64,000 bases of DNA from Marnyiella aurantia. Lineage in GTDB: Bacteria; Bacteroidota; Bacteroidia; Flavobacteriales; Weeksellaceae. The notes beneath the pieces were generated by a model. That model had not been told where the DNA came from. It searched no databases and saw only the letters and a program-made list of their open reading frames with translations. Shown here in pieces: positions 18,575 to 28,765 of the stretch. The translations under genes were made by a program, and so were the position numbers. The stretch lies in the NCBI RefSeq assembly GCF_014041915.1, contig NZ_CP059472.1, positions 1 to 64,000 on the forward strand. Direction: 5' to 3'. Numbering within the stretch: position 1 is the first letter of the stretch; each line of letters opens with the position of its first letter.

Positions 18575-18586
18575 CACCACATTCCA

Positions 18587-18607
18587 CGCACTTTCTGTGC
18601 GCTTTTT
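18587..18607 (+). promoter_or_regulatory. Terminator-like hairpin in the helicase leader
   Basis: CGCAC (18587-18591) pairs with GTGCG (18597-18601) around TTTCT, then CTTTTT, between the -7 box and the ATG. It could attenuate the helicase transcript. Confidence 0.5.
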
Positions 18608-18621
18608 AATTTAGAATACCC

Positions 18622-19974
18622 ATGAAAACCACTTTTGCAGATTTAGATCTGTCCGGCAAATTACTTGACGCTCTGGCAGACCTTAATCTATTTGAACCTA
18701 CACCCATTCAGGAAAAAAGCTTTAAAGCCATACTTTCCGGCCGCGATATTATGGGAATTGCCCAAACCGGTACCGGTAAAACTCTGGCCTATCTGCTGCC
18801 GGTTCTGCAAATGTGGAAATACAATAAAACGGGTAACCCAACTGTTCTCATCCTCGTTCCTACACGTGAACTTGTGGTGCAGGTTACCGGAGTTCTGGAA
18901 TCTTTAGCTGTGAATACTACCGCCAGGATTATCGGTATTTATGGTGGTAAGAATATTAATACTCAGAAACTTCTCTTTAATGACGGCTGCGACATCCTTG
19001 TGGGAACTCCAGGCCGTGTGATGGATCTTTCCATAGACAATGCTATTTCCCTGAAGGAAGTACAGAAACTGGTCATTGATGAGTTTGATGAGATGCTGAG
19101 TCTTGGATTCCGTCCGCAGCTTACTCACATTTTCGAGATGATGAAAGCCAAACGTCAGAATGTTCTTTTCTCGGCGACAATGACGGAGGCAGTTGATGCG
19201 ATGCTTGACGAATATTTCGCAAATCCTGTTGAGATTTCTTTGGCAAAATCAGGAACTCCGCTGGAAAAAATCGAACAGACCTCATACCGCGTTCGTAATT
19301 TCAATACCAAGGTTAATATCCTTCAGTATTTGCTGGAAAAAGATGCGGACCTGTCCAAAGTTTTGGTTTTCACCAATAATAAAAAACACGCAGATCTTTT
19401 ATTCACTAAAATCGATGAACTTTTTCCTGAGTCGTTTGATGTTATTCACTCCAACAAATCACAGAACTACAGGCTGAAAGCCATGAAACGCTTTCAGGAC
19501 GGCGAGATTCGAGGTCTTATTACCACCGATGTAATGGCCAGAGGTCTGGATATCTCAGATATTACACATGTAATCAATTTTGAAATCCCGGAAGTCCCCG
19601 AACAGTATATTCACCGTATCGGACGTACCGGCCGTGCCGATAAGGATGGTAAATCCATTTCCTTCTTCACCGAAAAAGAAGAACCTCTAGTACTGGATAT
19701 TGAGATCCTGATGGATAAAGCCCTGGAAGTACTTCCTTTCCCTGAAGCGGTTAAAATCAATCCAACAAAAATTGCATCTGAGCAGGACGAAGTGGTTATG
19801 AAGAATGCCCACACTGTAAAGATTGTTGAAGGTGGAGGCGCTTTTCACGAAAAAAAGGAAAAAAACAGGAAAGAAAACTGGGGCGGACCACACAAAAGGA
19901 ACCCGCCTAATACCAAGCCCGGTGTAAACCGTGGCCAGGCCAAAGCCAAAAGCAAGGCCCGACGCAAAAAGTAA
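18622..19974 (+). CDS. DEAD-box ATP-dependent RNA helicase
   Basis: RNA helicase likely acting in ribosome assembly or cold growth. All motifs are in order: Q motif (Gln30), AQTGTGKT (47-54), PTRELV, DEFD at 153-156 in place of DEAD, SAT (about 184), TDVMARGLDI and HRIGRTGR (about 331-338). The last 60 residues are very basic and disordered (ending RGQAKAKSKARRKK), typical of RNA-binding tails in RhlE-like helicases. The DEFD variant keeps both acidic residues needed for ATP hydrolysis. Confidence 0.95.
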   Translation: MKTTFADLDLSGKLLDALADLNLFEPTPIQEKSFKAILSGRDIMGIAQTGTGKTLAYLLPVLQMWKYNKTGNPTVLILVPTRELVVQVTGVLESLAVNTTARIIGIYGGKNINTQKLLFNDGCDILVGTPGRVMDLSIDNAISLKEVQKLVIDEFDEMLSLGFRPQLTHIFEMMKAKRQNVLFSATMTEAVDAMLDEYFANPVEISLAKSGTPLEKIEQTSYRVRNFNTKVNILQYLLEKDADLSKVLVFTNNKKHADLLFTKIDELFPESFDVIHSNKSQNYRLKAMKRFQDGEIRGLITTDVMARGLDISDITHVINFEIPEVPEQYIHRIGRTGRADKDGKSISFFTEKEEPLVLDIEILMDKALEVLPFPEAVKINPTKIASEQDEVVMKNAHTVKIVEGGGAFHEKKEKNRKENWGGPHKRNPPNTKPGVNRGQAKAKSKARRKK

Positions 19975-20097
19975 GTTTCGGTCTTTCAACTCTACTTTTT
20001 TTAGTTAATCCATTTTTGGGTATTATAATTTCTCCTGCTTCCCGGGAGGCATTTCGCGGCTGCCAATAACGCGCATTCTGTTCTTCATTAATTTCCG

Positions 20098-20105
20098 TAT
20101 TTTTG
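20098..20105 (+). promoter_or_regulatory. -7 box of the uvrA promoter
   Basis: TATTTTTG, 37 bases before the uvrA start, fits TAnnTTTG. The -33 position has no TTG. Confidence 0.45.
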
Positions 20106-20142
20106 CAACTTCCCGTTTTCAATAAAGAAAGCGGTATTCATA

Positions 20143-22974
20143 ATGAGCGAAAAGAAAGAATATATAGAAATTTACGGGGCCCGTGAACATAACCTAAAGG
20201 ATATTGATGTTCGCATCCCGCGTAATGAACTGGTGGTAATCACCGGTTTATCGGGCAGTGGGAAATCTTCCCTGGCATTTGATACCATTTTTGCCGAAGG
20301 CCAGCGCCGCTACATTGAGACGTTTTCGGCCTATGCCAGGCAGTTTTTGGGTGGTCTGGAACGTCCGGATGTTGATAAGATTGAAGGACTGTCACCTGTA
20401 ATCGCTATCGAACAGAAAACAACGAATAAAAATCCGCGTTCAACGGTTGGTACCGTAACTGAACTTTATGATTTCCTCAGACTTCTTTTCGCCAGGGTTT
20501 CAGATGCTTATTCCCTGACTTCCGGACGGAAACTGGTAAGTTATACCGAAGAACAGATCCTGGAATCAATAAAGGAAAATTATCAGGGCGAAAAAATACT
20601 CCTGATGGCGCCGGTGGTACGGTCACGTAAAGGTCACTATCACGAACTCTTCGTACAGATGGCCCGTAAAGGCTACAGTCAGGCACGGATAGACGGTGTT
20701 TTGCAGGATCTGGAATATGATCTGAAGCTGGACAGGTACAAGACCCATGATATTGACATCGTTATAGACCGTTGGATCATTGGTGAAAATGCTACCGAGG
20801 GGCGCATGGAAAAATCACTTCGTACCGCACTGGATATGGGTGAAGGCGTTATCGGCATCCAAAAACTTGGCGACAGCGACATCCAGTATTTTTCAAAAAA
20901 CCTGATGGACGACGACTCCGGACAGTCACTGGCTTTGCCGGAACCCAACACATTTTCTTTCAACTCACCAAAAGGAAGCTGCCCGAACTGCAAAGGACTT
21001 GGCCTCATCAACAAAATTAACACTGATTATTTTGTTGATAATCCTAAGCTTTCGATCGGTCAGGGCGCTCTATTACCGTTGGAAGATATCAAAAACAATA
21101 AATGGGTACTTGCCCAGCTTAGAAATATTCTAGAAATCTCTAATCTTTCGCTAACCACACCTTTCAAAGATATCCCCGCCGAGGTGGTGGACTATATGTA
21201 CTTTGGGATGTCGCGCGAAATAAGCAAGGATCTTAAGTATGCCGGCATCTCTAAGAAGATAAAAGTGAATTTTGAAGGACTGGTGTCTTTCATTGAAGAT
21301 ATTATAAATGATAAGGAAAGCTATGATGCGGTACTTCTGGAAAGACATTTTACGACCGAAGAAACCTGTCCTAAATGTAACGGCACACGGCTGCAGCCTG
21401 AAAGTCTGAGTTTTAAAATAGACGGCAGCCATATTGCTGAAATCAGCGCCTTATCGCTGGCAGAGTTCAAAGAATGGCTGGCGCAGGTAAGACCGAAATT
21501 CTCAAAGAAGAATGCGCTTATAGCAAATGAGATCCTGAAAGAGATCGAAACCCGTTTGCAGTTCCTTTTGGACATGGGACTTGACTATTTAAGTTTAAGC
21601 CGCAGTTCGCGGACGCTTTCCGGTGGTGAAAGTCAGCGTATCCGTTTGGCTACTCAAATCGGCTCGCAGTTGGTCAATGTACTTTACATTCTGGACGAAC
21701 CTTCCATCGGACTTCACCAAAGAGATAACGAAAGACTTATTAAATCGCTTAAAAACCTTCGGGATATTGGAAACTCCGTTCTCGTAGTGGAGCATGACAA
21801 AGACATGATTCTCGGGGCAGACCATGTGCTGGACATCGGACCACGTGCCGGAAAATTTGGTGGCGAAGTGTTGTGGCAGGGGCATCCGGACGATTTACTG
21901 AAAGCCGATACAGTTACCGCCGATTATATGACCGGCAAAAGACAGATCGCAATTCCTGCCGAAAGGCGGGCCGGAAACGGAAAAAGCATTGTGTTGAAAG
22001 GAGCTACCGGAAATAACCTTAAAAATGTAACCCTGGAAATTCCGCTGGGTAAACTGGTGGTGGTGACAGGTATTTCCGGCAGTGGTAAATCTTCACTCAT
22101 CAACGGTACGCTTTATCCGATCCTGAACCGTCATTTCTACCGCAGCGTACAGGAACCGTTACCTTATAAAAAAATTGAAGGCATTGAACATATCGATAAG
22201 ATTGTTGATGTAGACCAAACTCCAATCGGACGGACACCAAGGTCCAATCCTGCAACATATACAGGTATGTTTACGGATATCAGGAATCTTTTCTCTGAAC
22301 TTCCTGAAAGTAAGATTCGCGGTTACAAACCCGGAAGATTCTCATTCAACGTAAAAGGTGGGCGTTGCGAAACCTGTCAGGGTGGAGGCCTTAAAGTGAT
22401 TGAGATGAATTTTCTTCCCGATGTTTACGTGCACTGTGAAACCTGTAATGGTAAAAGATTCAACCGCGAGACTCTTGAAGTCCGCTATAAAGGCAAGTCC
22501 ATTTCCGATGTTTTGGAGATGACAATTGATGAAGCGGTGGATTTCTTTGCACCAATTCCTAAAATATTCAGCCGGGTAAAAACACTTCAGGATGTCGGTT
22601 TGGGCTATATCACCTTGGGGCAGCAGTCCACTACCGTTTCGGGTGGCGAGGCACAACGCATTAAACTAGCTACCGAACTTGCAAAACGCCAGACCGGAAA
22701 CACCCTTTACATTTTGGATGAACCTACCACAGGACTTCATTTTGAAGATGTAAAAGTGCTGATGGATGCCATAAACAGACTGGTGGACCTTGGTAACTCC
22801 TTCATTATTATCGAACATAATATGGACGTTATAAAACTTGCAGATCATATGATTGATATTGGTCCTGAAGGTGGGAAACATGGAGGGAAGATTGTGGCAA
22901 AGGGTACACCGGATGAAGTGAGCAGGAACTCCAAATCCCTCACCGGAAAATTCCTGCGAAAGGAACTTAATTGA
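20143..22974 (+). CDS. uvrA: Excinuclease ABC subunit A
   Basis: DNA damage recognition ATPase of nucleotide excision repair. 943 residues with two ABC modules: first Walker A GLSGSGKS (35-42), second GISGSGKSS at about 645, two LSGGE-type signatures (TLSGGESQRIRLA and TVSGGEAQRIKLA), and zinc modules CPNCKG, CPKCNG and CETCQGGG with CETCNG. The N-terminal sequence IEIYGAREHNLKDIDV is canonical. It runs directly into a GNAT gene, whose ATG is six bases after the stop. Confidence 0.98.
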   Translation: MSEKKEYIEIYGAREHNLKDIDVRIPRNELVVITGLSGSGKSSLAFDTIFAEGQRRYIETFSAYARQFLGGLERPDVDKIEGLSPVIAIEQKTTNKNPRSTVGTVTELYDFLRLLFARVSDAYSLTSGRKLVSYTEEQILESIKENYQGEKILLMAPVVRSRKGHYHELFVQMARKGYSQARIDGVLQDLEYDLKLDRYKTHDIDIVIDRWIIGENATEGRMEKSLRTALDMGEGVIGIQKLGDSDIQYFSKNLMDDDSGQSLALPEPNTFSFNSPKGSCPNCKGLGLINKINTDYFVDNPKLSIGQGALLPLEDIKNNKWVLAQLRNILEISNLSLTTPFKDIPAEVVDYMYFGMSREISKDLKYAGISKKIKVNFEGLVSFIEDIINDKESYDAVLLERHFTTEETCPKCNGTRLQPESLSFKIDGSHIAEISALSLAEFKEWLAQVRPKFSKKNALIANEILKEIETRLQFLLDMGLDYLSLSRSSRTLSGGESQRIRLATQIGSQLVNVLYILDEPSIGLHQRDNERLIKSLKNLRDIGNSVLVVEHDKDMILGADHVLDIGPRAGKFGGEVLWQGHPDDLLKADTVTADYMTGKRQIAIPAERRAGNGKSIVLKGATGNNLKNVTLEIPLGKLVVVTGISGSGKSSLINGTLYPILNRHFYRSVQEPLPYKKIEGIEHIDKIVDVDQTPIGRTPRSNPATYTGMFTDIRNLFSELPESKIRGYKPGRFSFNVKGGRCETCQGGGLKVIEMNFLPDVYVHCETCNGKRFNRETLEVRYKGKSISDVLEMTIDEAVDFFAPIPKIFSRVKTLQDVGLGYITLGQQSTTVSGGEAQRIKLATELAKRQTGNTLYILDEPTTGLHFEDVKVLMDAINRLVDLGNSFIIIEHNMDVIKLADHMIDIGPEGGKHGGKIVAKGTPDEVSRNSKSLTGKFLRKELN

Positions 22975-22979
22975 GAATT

Positions 22980-23471
22980 ATGAATTACGAAATCCGCAGG
23001 ATGAAGTCCGCCGACAGCCACTCCGTCATCAGCATATTTAAGCAGGGCATAGACGGAGGTAACGCGACTTTTGACAAAGATGCGCCCAATTGGGAAAACT
23101 GGGATGTGGGATTTTTTCATAACTGCCGCTGGGTGGTTGAAGATGAAAATGAAAATGTGGTGGGTTGGGCAGCGCTGAAGCCTGTAAGTAACCGCGAATG
23201 CTTTAAAGGTGTTGCCGAAGTCAGTATTTACCTGGATAATTCAGTTCAGGGGCGTGGATTGGGTTCGGTTCTGATGAAAAAGCTGATACTGGATAGTGAA
23301 GAGCAGGGTTTCTGGACCCTGCAGTCCGGTATTTTCCCCGAAAATGAAGCTTCGATAGCTATTCACTCGAAACTGGGGTTCCGAATAGTGGGTACCCGCG
23401 AAAAGCTGGCCGAAATGGACGGCCGCTGGCGGGATATTGTACTGATGGAAAGGAGGAGTGCTGTAATCTGA
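22980..23471 (+). CDS. GNAT N-acetyltransferase (MnaT/PAT-like)
   Basis: A 163-residue acetyltransferase of the L-amino-acid/phosphinothricin type. The acetyl-CoA-binding region is clear: AEVSIYLDNSVQGRGLGSVL contains the Q/RxxGxG/A loop, and the C-terminal LGFRIVGTREKLAEMDGRWR with IVLMERR is typical of the MnaT/PAT subgroup, which acetylates methionine derivatives or phosphinothricin-like compounds. The ATG at 22980 is six bases past the uvrA stop, so they are co-transcribed. Confidence 0.9.
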   Translation: MNYEIRRMKSADSHSVISIFKQGIDGGNATFDKDAPNWENWDVGFFHNCRWVVEDENENVVGWAALKPVSNRECFKGVAEVSIYLDNSVQGRGLGSVLMKKLILDSEEQGFWTLQSGIFPENEASIAIHSKLGFRIVGTREKLAEMDGRWRDIVLMERRSAVI

Positions 23472-23597
23472 CCTGCTCAAACTATAATTTTTTAAACCTC
23501 GGTTTAACTTTAGAGTATTCCTGCTATCCAAAAATGGCCGGGATGGTCTTTGGCATCAAGATTGAAAACGATACTCCAACATTTAAAACTTTAAAAA

Positions 23598-24029
23598 ATG
23601 AAAAGCATCTTCAAAATAATTCTAGCGTCGGGACTGGCCTTTACCCTGGCATCCTGTGGAACGATGAACGATCCGTACGGAAATAATTATCCGACCAACT
23701 ATCCGAATGACGGGCGGGTTTACAGAAGCCCGGATGGCACTGTATATCGCCAGGGTGACGTTTACCGGGACCGTAACGGCAATGTATATCAAAACGGACG
23801 TGTAGTCAATTCGGGAAGCGTTTATAACAATACACGTGGCAGAAATCAGGCAGGAACTGTCTATCCTCGTAATAACAGGAGACTTCCGCCCGGACAGGCA
23901 AAGAAAGTATACGGTGGAAATGCTAAAGATTATGCACCCGGCCAGATGAAAAATAAAAATGGAAACTGGGAAAGTAAAAAGTGGCAGGATGGTAAGAAAA
24001 AAGGCAAATCACACAAAAAACATAAATAG
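23598..24029 (+). CDS. Repeat-containing basic lipoprotein, function unknown
   Basis: A 143-residue predicted lipoprotein (lipobox TLASC, Cys20). The mature part holds degenerate repeats of the type VYRSPDGTVYRQGDVYRD, RNGNVYQNGRV, each a short strand rich in Tyr, Asp, Gly and Asn. A second half rich in Arg and Lys follows (LPPGQAKKVYGGNAKDYAPG, then GKKKGKSHKKHK). The PPGQAKK...APGQ pattern is seen in flavobacterial cell-envelope proteins of unknown role. A terminator follows. Confidence 0.8.
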   Translation: MKSIFKIILASGLAFTLASCGTMNDPYGNNYPTNYPNDGRVYRSPDGTVYRQGDVYRDRNGNVYQNGRVVNSGSVYNNTRGRNQAGTVYPRNNRRLPPGQAKKVYGGNAKDYAPGQMKNKNGNWESKKWQDGKKKGKSHKKHK

Positions 24030-24039
24030 AAATCCAAAT

Positions 24040-24073
24040 AAAGCTGGCTCCCGATCGGAAGTCAGCTTTTTTA
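24040..24073 (+). terminator. Terminator after the basic lipoprotein gene
   Basis: AAAGCTGGCTCCCGAT pairs with the following ATCGGAAGTCAGCTTT (one G-T pair and one mismatch) and ends in six T residues. Confidence 0.82.
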
Positions 24074-24128
24074 ATTTCCAGCATTCTGCAGACCGGTCCT
24101 ACGGCGCCGAATGATCAGCATCTGTTTC

Positions 24129-24452
24129 TCAGGATTCACCTTTTGTTTCAGTAAATTCGTTCAGCAGTGTCTCGAATATCATCACCTGGTCGCCAAAGCG
24201 CTGAGATATTCTGTCCTGAATATTTTCAAATTCGTTTTCAAGAAATGAGGCACGCAACTCCGCAGTTTCAAATATCAAAAGCAGGTTTGTATTCCGGCCT
24301 TCATTAAGCATTTCACTTTCAACGTCCGAAAGGATAAATTTTTCCACATCATAAAGGTTGCTGGCCATCTGTGCCAGCTCCGTTCTGGCGTACTGTTCCC
24401 ATTCCTGTACCATGGACTCTACACAATGGAATGTAAGGCTTAAAATACTCAT
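24129..24452 (-). CDS. DUF4286-like small protein
   Basis: A 107-residue cytoplasmic protein without membrane segments. The pattern, a first strand (ILSLTFHCVESMVQEWEQYA), a central LLLIFETAELRASFLEN and a C-terminal FGDQVMIFETLLNEF, resembles the DUF4286 (dimeric ferredoxin-like fold) proteins common in Bacteroidetes. The function is unknown. It is divergent from gyrA. Confidence 0.7.
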   Translation of the reverse strand: MSILSLTFHCVESMVQEWEQYARTELAQMASNLYDVEKFILSDVESEMLNEGRNTNLLLIFETAELRASFLENEFENIQDRISQRFGDQVMIFETLLNEFTETKGES

Positions 24453-24601
24453 TTTATTTAACTGTTTTTTATGAAGATTGCTCTTAGGTTAAGCCACAAA
24501 AATCGGTAATATTTTCGTAAATTAGCACGTTATTATTAATTGAAAAACAACAATATTTTGCAGCCTTTTTAAAGCGCTGAAAATCATTTTAATAGTTAAA
24601 T

Positions 24602-27289
24602 ATGAATACAGAAGGAGAACGAGTGATACCGATCAGCATCGTGGACGAAATGAAGTCTTCCTACATTGATTATTCAATGTCTGTGATAGTCTCCAGAGCC
24701 CTGCCCGATGTTAGGGATGGTCTGAAACCGGTACACAGAAGGGTTCTGTACGGTATGTACGGTTTAAATGTATTTTCCAACCGGAAACATCTGAAGTCGG
24801 CCAGGATTGTAGGAGATGTTTTGGGTAAATACCACCCGCATGGCGATAGTTCCGTATATGACGCGATGGTAAGGATGGCACAGCCCTGGAGTTTGCGTTA
24901 TCCGCAGGTAGATGGTCAGGGTAACTTCGGTTCCATGGACGGTGACCCACCGGCGGCAATGAGGTATACCGAAGCGAGATTGAAGAAGATTTCTGATGAA
25001 GTGCTTGCCGACCTTGATAAGGATACTGTAGATTTCCAAAATAACTTTGATGACAGTCTTACGGAACCTACCGTAATGCCTACCAGAATTCCTAATCTCC
25101 TGGTAAACGGTGCGTCCGGTATTGCCGTGGGTATGGCCACCAATATGGCGCCTCACAACCTATCTGAAACTGTAGATGCCATCTGTGCCTATATAGATGA
25201 CCGCGAAATTACCATAGATGAGCTGATGAAGCACATTATCGCTCCGGATTTCCCAACAGGAGGTATTATTTACGGTTACGATGGTGTGCGTGACGCTTTG
25301 CACACCGGCCGCGGGCGTGTTGTGATTCGGGCTAAAGTGAATTTCGAAGAAGTTCACAACCGGAACGCTATTATCATTACCGAAATACCTTACCAGGTAA
25401 ATAAGGCTGAAATGATTGCCCGTACATCTGAACTCGTGAAGGAGGAGAAAATTCCGGGTATCTATGAAATCCGTGATGAATCCGACCGCAGAGGTATGCG
25501 TATTGTTTACGAACTTAAGAACGATGCGATCCCGAACGTAGTACTGAACCTTCTGTACAAATATACGGCGCTGCAGACTTCCTTCAGCGTAAACAATATT
25601 GCGCTGGTACACGGCAGACCGGAGCAGCTTAACGTAAAAGACATCATTCATCATTTTGTTGAGCACAGACATGAAGTGGTGATTCGCCGTACCGAGTACG
25701 AACTGAAGAAAGCGAAGGAAAGAGCTCATATCCTGGAAGGATTTATGAAGGTGATTGCCACTCAGGCAAGCCTGGATAAAGCAATTGCCATTATCCGTAA
25801 CAGTGCGAATCCTGCAGATGCTAAAGATGGCCTGATTGCTGAATTTGAACTTTCAGACCTTCAGGCACAGGCAATTCTGGACCTTAGACTGGCTCGTCTT
25901 ACCGGCATGGAACTGGATAAGATCCGTGCAGAGTATGAGGAAATCATGAATATGATCCGTGATTTCGAAGATATCCTGGCAAATGAATCCCGCAGGTTCG
26001 GGATCATCAAGACAGAAATGCTGGAGATCAAGGAGAAATATGGTGACGAAAGAAGAACCGAGATTGATTACGCCGGTGGTGATATGTCGATTGAGGACTT
26101 TATCCCTAACGAAAGTGTTGTTGTAACCATCTCACACGCGGGTTACATCAAGAGGACGCTGCTTTCAGAATATCGTGTTCAGAGTAGAGGAGGAGTAGGT
26201 AACAAAGCCGCAACGACCCGTGATGAAGACTTCCTGGAGTATATCGTTTCGGCCACCAATCACCAGTACATGTTGTTCTTTACGGAGAAAGGAAAATGTT
26301 ACTGGCTGCGTGTATTCGAGATACCGGAAGGTTCCAAAATTTCAAAAGGCAGAGCCATTCAGAACCTCATCAACATCGAACCGGACGATAAGGTGAAGGC
26401 CTATATCCGTACCAATGACCTTAAGGATGAGGAATATGTGAACCAGATGAACGTGGTAATGATCACCAGAAACGGTACGGTTAAGAAAACGTCCCTTGAA
26501 GCTTATTCCAGACCGAGAACAAATGGTATTAACGCTATTGAGATCCGTGACAATGACCAGCTTCTGGGCGCCAGACTTACTGATGGTACCTCAGAAATCA
26601 TGATTGCTACAAAGAACGGTAAATGTATCCGTTTCCCTGAAGAGAAAGCACGTGCCGTGGGCCGTGGTTCCATTGGGGTGCGTGGTATTGCGCTGGAAGA
26701 TAATGATGAAGTGATCGGAATGATCGTAGCCAACGATGTAGCCAACGAAAGTGTATTGGTAGTATCCGAAAAAGGGTATGGCAAACGTTCCGCTGTTGAG
26801 GACTACAGAATCACAAACCGTGGCGGTAAGGGTGTTATCACCCTTAACATTACCGAGAAAACAGGAAGCCTTATCGCTATCCAGAACGTAAAGGATGGTG
26901 ACGGTCTTATGATCATCAACAAATCCGGTGTAGCCATCCGTATGGGAGTGGACGAACTTCGTATTATGGGCCGTAACACTCAGGGTGTGAAGGTAATTAA
27001 CCTGAAAGCCTCGGACGAGATTGCTGCGATTGCTAAAGTTGAGATGGATAAGGAAGTGGAAGAGGCCGAGGCTCTGGACAGCGACGGGTTGCCATCAGCC
27101 GTGATCAGCGATCAGGTGGAGTACAGTGATGTACCGCTTTCCGGAGATAATTCCGTGAGTAATATGGGCGACGAGAATTTCCTGCGTCAGGTAGAGAAAG
27201 ATGAAGAGAAAGAACAGCAGGAATTCCTGAAAGAAGACGGAAGTGATGCTGAGGATAACAGTGCTGATGAAGAAGGATCCGACTCTTAA
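24602..27289 (+). CDS. gyrA: DNA gyrase subunit A
   Basis: Breakage-reunion subunit of DNA gyrase, which introduces negative supercoils. The active-site Tyr122 is in [10 protein letters not shown]. The quinolone-determining region is wild type, with Ser83 and Asp87 ([14 protein letters not shown]). The C-terminal beta-pinwheel carries the GyrA box QSRGGVG, one change from the usual QRRGG(R/K)G, which distinguishes it from ParC. An acidic tail (residues about 840-895) follows. 895 residues is normal. The next gene, a TPR protein, begins 45 bases downstream. Confidence 0.97.
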   Translation: MNTEGERVIPISIVDEMKSSYIDYSMSVIVSRALPDVRDGLKPVHRRVLYGMYGLNVFSNRKHLKSARIVGDVLGKYHPHGDSSVYDAMVRMAQPWSLRYPQVDGQGNFGSMDGDPPAAMRYTEARLKKISDEVLADLDKDTVDFQNNFDDSLTEPTVMPTRIPNLLVNGASGIAVGMATNMAPHNLSETVDAICAYIDDREITIDELMKHIIAPDFPTGGIIYGYDGVRDALHTGRGRVVIRAKVNFEEVHNRNAIIITEIPYQVNKAEMIARTSELVKEEKIPGIYEIRDESDRRGMRIVYELKNDAIPNVVLNLLYKYTALQTSFSVNNIALVHGRPEQLNVKDIIHHFVEHRHEVVIRRTEYELKKAKERAHILEGFMKVIATQASLDKAIAIIRNSANPADAKDGLIAEFELSDLQAQAILDLRLARLTGMELDKIRAEYEEIMNMIRDFEDILANESRRFGIIKTEMLEIKEKYGDERRTEIDYAGGDMSIEDFIPNESVVVTISHAGYIKRTLLSEYRVQSRGGVGNKAATTRDEDFLEYIVSATNHQYMLFFTEKGKCYWLRVFEIPEGSKISKGRAIQNLINIEPDDKVKAYIRTNDLKDEEYVNQMNVVMITRNGTVKKTSLEAYSRPRTNGINAIEIRDNDQLLGARLTDGTSEIMIATKNGKCIRFPEEKARAVGRGSIGVRGIALEDNDEVIGMIVANDVANESVLVVSEKGYGKRSAVEDYRITNRGGKGVITLNITEKTGSLIAIQNVKDGDGLMIINKSGVAIRMGVDELRIMGRNTQGVKVINLKASDEIAAIAKVEMDKEVEEAEALDSDGLPSAVISDQVEYSDVPLSGDNSVSNMGDENFLRQVEKDEEKEQQEFLKEDGSDAEDNSADEEGSDS

Positions 27290-27334
27290 TAATTATTTAT
27301 TAATTTTATCAGAAACTTAAAACAGAAAAATATA

Positions 27335-28711
27335 ATGAAAAAGATATTTTTAAGCCTTGCGTTGGTCTCGCTGACTTTCGCGGCTGCCCAGAAAAAGGAA
27401 ATTGCCAACGCTGTAAAAGCGGTGGAATCCAATGATTTTGCCGGAGCCAATTCTCAGATCGCGGCAGCAGAAAGTGCTATGGGTGGTCAGACCCATCTAC
27501 TGGAACCTGCACTTTTAGAACAATATTATTACGCAAAAGGTCTGGCTCTTTTAAAAACCGGAAAGTCAACAGAAGGTGCAGTTTATCTTGCCAAAATTAA
27601 TGATCTGCGTAAATCTAAAATCTACACAGGTAAGGACGGTAAAAACAAAGTTTATTATGTAGGAAAAGCCGCTGCGGATGCTTCCGGTGTCAATGGTTTG
27701 AAGGAAGAAACCTATATGCCTACATCGTATGGTAAACTTGCTGCTGAGATAGATCCTTTGATCCAAGCTGCTAATAAGGTGGCTCTTGAAGCTTATAACA
27801 GTCAGAATTTTAGTTTGGCCGCAGATAAATTTGTTGAGTCTTATAATCTGCTGAAAGCTGCAGGTAAGGTAAATGGCCAGTTGTTATATAATTCTGCCTT
27901 AAGTGACGTGTATGCAAAAAACACTGCAAGAGCTCAGGAAAGTTTTAAAGAACTTATTGCGAACGGATATACAGGGGTGGAGACTACATACACTGCCAAG
28001 GAAAAAGCTACCGGTAATGTTGTGGATTTGGATAAAGCCACTTGGGACACCATGAAGAAGAACCCAGCTTATTCGGATTTCACAATGGCGACTTCTCCCA
28101 GTATTGAGCAGAATATTTATGAATTGTATGCAACGATCCTTGTGGATGCAGAAAAGTATGACGAAGCAGTTTCAGTAACAGAAAAAGGATTGAAAAAGTT
28201 TCCATCCAGTACTATACTCACTGAGAAGAAGGGATTGTCCTATTTCAAGTCAGGTAAAACGGCAGAATTTACTAATTCCCTAAAGGATTTAGTTGGTAAG
28301 AATCCGAATGATCCGATAACGTGGTATAATCTGGGAGTACTGCAAAGTAGCGATCCAAAACTTAAGAGCGATGCCGAAGCAGCATTCAGAAAGGCAATAG
28401 AACTTGACCCAAAAATGGCGACGGCTTACCAAAACCTTGCATACCTTCTGATGGGTGATGATGAAACCACTATCACAGAGTACCAATCCTTAAGAAAGGC
28501 TGGTAAGATAGAACAGGCAAATAAGGTGATGGATGCCAGAAGGCAACGTTTTGTTCAGGCCCTTCCCTATGTGGAGCGTTGGCAAGAACTTCAGCCCGAT
28601 AACCTGGATGCTTTAACTATGTTAACAGGAATGTACCTAACAACCCGAAACGAGGCTAAGCATAAAGAATTTAAAGCAAAAGAAGATGCTTTGAAGGCTA
28701 AGGCAAAGTAA
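27335..28711 (+). CDS. Exported TPR-repeat protein
   Basis: A 458-residue protein with a signal peptide (MKKIFLSLALVSLTFAAAQ) and several tetratricopeptide-like helical repeats. They are clearest around ITWYNLGVLQSSDPKLKSDA with AAFRKAIELDPKMATAYQNL (about 330-370), and in LYATILVDAEKYDEAVSVTE (about 270). TPRs hold protein complexes together, here in the periplasm or at the outer membrane. The gyrA-TPR order is commonly seen in Chryseobacterium-type genomes. No catalytic domain. Confidence 0.85.
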   Translation: MKKIFLSLALVSLTFAAAQKKEIANAVKAVESNDFAGANSQIAAAESAMGGQTHLLEPALLEQYYYAKGLALLKTGKSTEGAVYLAKINDLRKSKIYTGKDGKNKVYYVGKAAADASGVNGLKEETYMPTSYGKLAAEIDPLIQAANKVALEAYNSQNFSLAADKFVESYNLLKAAGKVNGQLLYNSALSDVYAKNTARAQESFKELIANGYTGVETTYTAKEKATGNVVDLDKATWDTMKKNPAYSDFTMATSPSIEQNIYELYATILVDAEKYDEAVSVTEKGLKKFPSSTILTEKKGLSYFKSGKTAEFTNSLKDLVGKNPNDPITWYNLGVLQSSDPKLKSDAEAAFRKAIELDPKMATAYQNLAYLLMGDDETTITEYQSLRKAGKIEQANKVMDARRQRFVQALPYVERWQELQPDNLDALTMLTGMYLTTRNEAKHKEFKAKEDALKAKAK

Positions 28712-28733
28712 ATCTTATAGGAGATTAAACGAC

Positions 28734-28765
28734 GGCAGTGCAGCAATGCACTGCCTTTTTATTTT
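28734..28765 (+). terminator. Terminator after the TPR gene
   Basis: A perfect 9-bp stem GGCAGTGCA/TGCACTGCC with a GCAA tetraloop and a run of T residues, next to the convergent mntR stop. Confidence 0.9.

Noticed and set aside
19078-19089. DEFD in place of DEAD as a sign of a dead helicase
   Set aside because: Both acidic residues needed for ATP hydrolysis are kept and all other motifs are intact; such variants occur in active enzymes.
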